Origin: Alphaproteobacteria bacterium
GTDB lineage: Bacteria > Pseudomonadota > Alphaproteobacteria > Bin65
Assembly (NCBI GenBank): GCA_021776685.1
Contig: JAJFFJ010000130.1
Coordinates: 1 to 64,000 of the forward strand
Direction: 5' to 3'
Length of the DNA stretch: 64,000 nt
The number at the start of each line of letters is the position of its first letter. Within the stretch, counting starts at the first letter, position 1. This document shows positions 61,737-64,000 of the stretch, piece by piece. A program made the translations under genes and the position numbers. A model generated the notes under the pieces. It did not search any database. It had not been told where the DNA came from and saw only the letters and a list, made by a program, of their open reading frames with translations.

Positions 61737-63179
61737 ATGGGCACCAAATTTTCGACTCTCCGGGCGTCAGCCCGACGGGCGGCCTCCGGCCGCCGGCGGA
61801 TTCCTGCAGGGGTTTTGGCGGCTGCGCCGGCACTGCTGCTGGCCCTGCCACTATTGGCCGCCGCGCCGCCGGCCCATGCAGCGGAGGTGGCCTATCGGGT
61901 GGAAGGGCGTGATGCGCGTCTGGTGCTGCGCTGGCGCAAGCCGGTCACCTACAGCTTCAAGAAAGTCGGCAGTCTATATCTCTTCCGCTTCTCCCGTCCG
62001 GTGGCGGGCTCGGTCGCGCCGTTCGCTGCGTCCGTGCGCAAGCTGGTGGGGCAGGTCAGGCTGCTTGGCAAGGGCCGTGTGCTGATGGTGCGTACCCGCC
62101 CGGGCAAGGTTGCGCTGCGTCACCGGAAAAACGGCAATGCGATCATCATCGTGTTGCGCGACCTGGCTGCGGCCGCCGGCCACAAACCTGCGGGGAAGAC
62201 GGCTTCCAAGCCGGTGACACCCCAGCGGGTGCCCTTGTCGGTCATCGGCCTGGGCAAGAAAGGCGGCTACATGCTCGCCTTCCGCTGGCGTATTCCGTTT
62301 GAATACCGCGTCGCGGCCCAGCGCCGCCGCGTGACACTGGTCTTCTCCCGTCCGGGGCGGATCGTTCCGTCCGCCGTGGCGCTGCGCAACCTGCGGCAGC
62401 GTGGCATTGCCATGACCCAGCGATCCCTGGGCGGCACAATCATCGTGACCCTGAGTTTCAAAAAGGACGTGCGGGTCCGCGCGGCGCGTAAGGGAGGCGC
62501 GCTGCGCCTGGACGTGACCCCGGTGGCAGGAGCCCCTGCCAGGCCGCCACGGCGGCCCGGCGCCATCAACCCCCGCCTGACGGTCAGCGCCGTCGGTGGC
62601 GGCACGCGGCTGGCGTTCGACTGGCCGGTATCGGTCTCCGCCGCTGCATTTCGGTATGGCGGCCACCTGTGGCTGGTCTTCGGCGCACCGGCGCGGTTCA
62701 ACCTGTCGATCGCCCGTCAGCGCCTGGGCAAGGACGTGGAAGATATCGAACAGACCCTTCTCGACAACGCGACCATCGTTCGCCTGCGCACCTCGCGTCA
62801 GGTCTCGGCGGTGCTGGAACGTGAGGGATGGGAATGGCGGGTGACGCTCCGGCGGGGCCGCCTGCTCCCGCGCACCCCCATCTTCGTGAAGGTGGACCCA
62901 AAGAAGGGACGCGGCGGTACCGTCACCATGCGGGCGGGTGCTGCGGGTTCGGTGATTACCATCACTGACCCGGCGGTGGGTTCTACCTTATTCATTCTCC
63001 CGCTTCGGGCGCCGGGACTCGGGATCGAACGCGGTAAGCGTTTTCCCACCTTCAGACTGTTGCCAAGCGTACAGGGTATCGTTGTCGAGCCACTATCAGA
63101 CGGTTTGACGGTGGCGGTGCGCGGCGACATGGTGGAGATAACGAATCCCCACGGATTGTTCGTATCTGGAGACAGGTAA
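61737..63179 (+). CDS. Exported protein with three similar beta-rich units
   Basis: The 480-residue product has a long basic N-terminus and signal segment (GVLAAAPALLLALPLLAAAPPAHA) ending near residue 49. Three segments, about 59-89, 176-207 and 288-320, share the pattern L-x-L/F-x-W-x-x-P-V, a Gly turn, and L-x-L-x-F-S-R-P (RLVLRWRKPV, LAFRWRIPFEY, RLAFDWPVSV). Arg/Lys content is high. No family was recognised with certainty; AMIN-like units are possible. It precedes a kinase gene by 106 bases. Confidence 0.8.
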   Translation: MGTKFSTLRASARRAASGRRRIPAGVLAAAPALLLALPLLAAAPPAHAAEVAYRVEGRDARLVLRWRKPVTYSFKKVGSLYLFRFSRPVAGSVAPFAASVRKLVGQVRLLGKGRVLMVRTRPGKVALRHRKNGNAIIIVLRDLAAAAGHKPAGKTASKPVTPQRVPLSVIGLGKKGGYMLAFRWRIPFEYRVAAQRRRVTLVFSRPGRIVPSAVALRNLRQRGIAMTQRSLGGTIIVTLSFKKDVRVRAARKGGALRLDVTPVAGAPARPPRRPGAINPRLTVSAVGGGTRLAFDWPVSVSAAAFRYGGHLWLVFGAPARFNLSIARQRLGKDVEDIEQTLLDNATIVRLRTSRQVSAVLEREGWEWRVTLRRGRLLPRTPIFVKVDPKKGRGGTVTMRAGAAGSVITITDPAVGSTLFILPLRAPGLGIERGKRFPTFRLLPSVQGIVVEPLSDGLTVAVRGDMVEITNPHGLFVSGDR

Positions 63180-63285
63180 GTTTGTTACGCTGACCTGGCC
63201 CGGAAAGAACAGCCGGCAGCGTCCACGCGAGTGGAAACGAGGAGATGACACCAGCCCCGTAATTCCAGGGCGGTGACAGGACGGC

Positions 63286-64000
63286 ATGAACATGGCGCGG
63301 CAATATCCAGATGCGCTGCCTACCGGCTACAGCCTGCAGGAATACACGGTTCGCCGTGTGCTGGGGCAGGGCGGTTTTGGCATCACCTATTTGGCCTATG
63401 ATGAAGGCCTCGCCAAGGAAGTGGCGATCAAGGAATACTTCCCGGTCGAATTCGCCTCGCGTCACGCCGACGACTCGGTGTCGCCACGGTCCGACGCGGA
63501 CAATGACGACTATGACTGGGGCCTGGATCGCTTCCAGGATGAGGCGCGCACCCTGGTGCTGTTCCGCCACCCGGCCATCGTCCCGGTGTACCGCCGCTTC
63601 GAGGAAAACGGCACCGCCTATATGGTGATGGAATATCAGCAGGGCGAAGCCTTGTCCGAGCTGATGAAGCGCCATCTGGACGACTTTACCGAATCCGACC
63701 TGATGAATATCGCCGGCCCGGTGCTGGACGGTCTCGCCGAAGTGCACAAGGCCGGCTACATGCACCGTGACCTGAAGCCGGGCAACATTTACATCCGCCG
63801 CGACGGCTCACCGGTGTTGCTGGATTTCGGCGCGGCGCGCGCGGCCGTCAACCACAAGTCCAAAAGCCTGACCAGCATCGTCACCCCCGGCTATGCGCCT
63901 CTCGAGCAATATTTTGCCGAAGGCAACCAGGGGCCGTGGACCGACATCTACGGCTTTGCAGCCCTGCTCTATCAGTGCGTTTGCGGCAAGCTGCCGCCGG
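63286..64000 (+). CDS. Hanks-type Ser/Thr kinase (partial, cut by window end)
   Basis: The open frame from ATG 63286 (AGGA upstream) gives at least 238 residues. GQGGFGITYLAY is the glycine loop, VAIKEYFP holds the catalytic Lys, HRDLKPGNI the catalytic Asp, and DFGAAR the metal-binding DFG. Downstream parts are outside the window. It closely resembles the kinase at 37610-39448 in the IKEY and GYAPLEQY segments. The exported protein upstream may be its partner or sensor. Confidence 0.92.
   Translation, partial: MNMARQYPDALPTGYSLQEYTVRRVLGQGGFGITYLAYDEGLAKEVAIKEYFPVEFASRHADDSVSPRSDADNDDYDWGLDRFQDEARTLVLFRHPAIVPVYRRFEENGTAYMVMEYQQGEALSELMKRHLDDFTESDLMNIAGPVLDGLAEVHKAGYMHRDLKPGNIYIRRDGSPVLLDFGAARAAVNHKSKSLTSIVTPGYAPLEQYFAEGNQGPWTDIYGFAALLYQCVCGKLPP

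Overview
The window is GC-rich, gene-dense bacterial DNA that looks like an alphaproteobacterial chromosome. The best evidence is the cell-cycle circuit near the right end: ChpT, CtrA, SciP (DUF1153) and a PleC/DivJ-like histidine kinase, together with a DksA-type protein and DUF3553. I cannot name the species; a Rhodospirillales-like or related non-model lineage would fit. No rRNA, tRNA or CRISPR array was recognised.

From 1 to about 37 kb the window is an accessory, catabolic region made of short operons. It holds a luciferase-like monooxygenase, a cyclase-TPR regulator, an SDR/GST pair, a Kef-type antiporter and a membrane desaturase. An SDR / enoyl-CoA hydratase / SDR operon ends in a free-standing SecD P1-head-like protein. 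A cyclase / acyl-CoA ligase / LOG / GNAT operon faces an enolase-superfamily enzyme. Further genes encode a MetE-like Zn enzyme, an MBL hydrolase, a Rieske oxygenase, a VOC protein, a dienelactone hydrolase, a Baeyer-Villiger monooxygenase, an epoxide-hydrolase-like protein, a double CaiB CoA-transferase, a PhyH dioxygenase, two FAD monooxygenases, and a cupin / maleate-isomerase pair. The set points to oxidation, ring cleavage and CoA-dependent breakdown of aromatic or terpenoid-like compounds, but no single pathway can be read off.

From 37 to 54 kb the genes are more housekeeping: a Ser/Thr kinase fused to a formylglycine-generating-enzyme domain, a rhodanese, QmcA/NfeD membrane quality-control proteins, NAD kinase, and a molybdenum/tungsten cofactor set (TupA-like binding protein, MoaA, FdhD and, further on, MobA). 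From 53 to 61 kb lie ChpT, CtrA, a sensor kinase, SciP and DksA. The window ends in a second Hanks-type kinase, cut by the border, next to a secreted protein with three similar beta-rich units.

The stretch at 55.4-58.9 kb is unlike the rest. It holds a HlyC-like toxin-activating acyltransferase with a long low-complexity N-terminus, then a strongly AT-rich island with two orphan genes. The second of these is cut by a decayed RAYT transposon remnant.

The most unusual non-coding signal is a compound array present at two intergenic sites (48895-48999 on the minus strand and 55655-55928 on the plus strand). Each has four TGTTGC blocks spaced exactly 10 bp apart, followed by three GTGG-like blocks also spaced 10 bp apart. 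In addition, three genes have tandem repeats that start inside their own stop-codon region.
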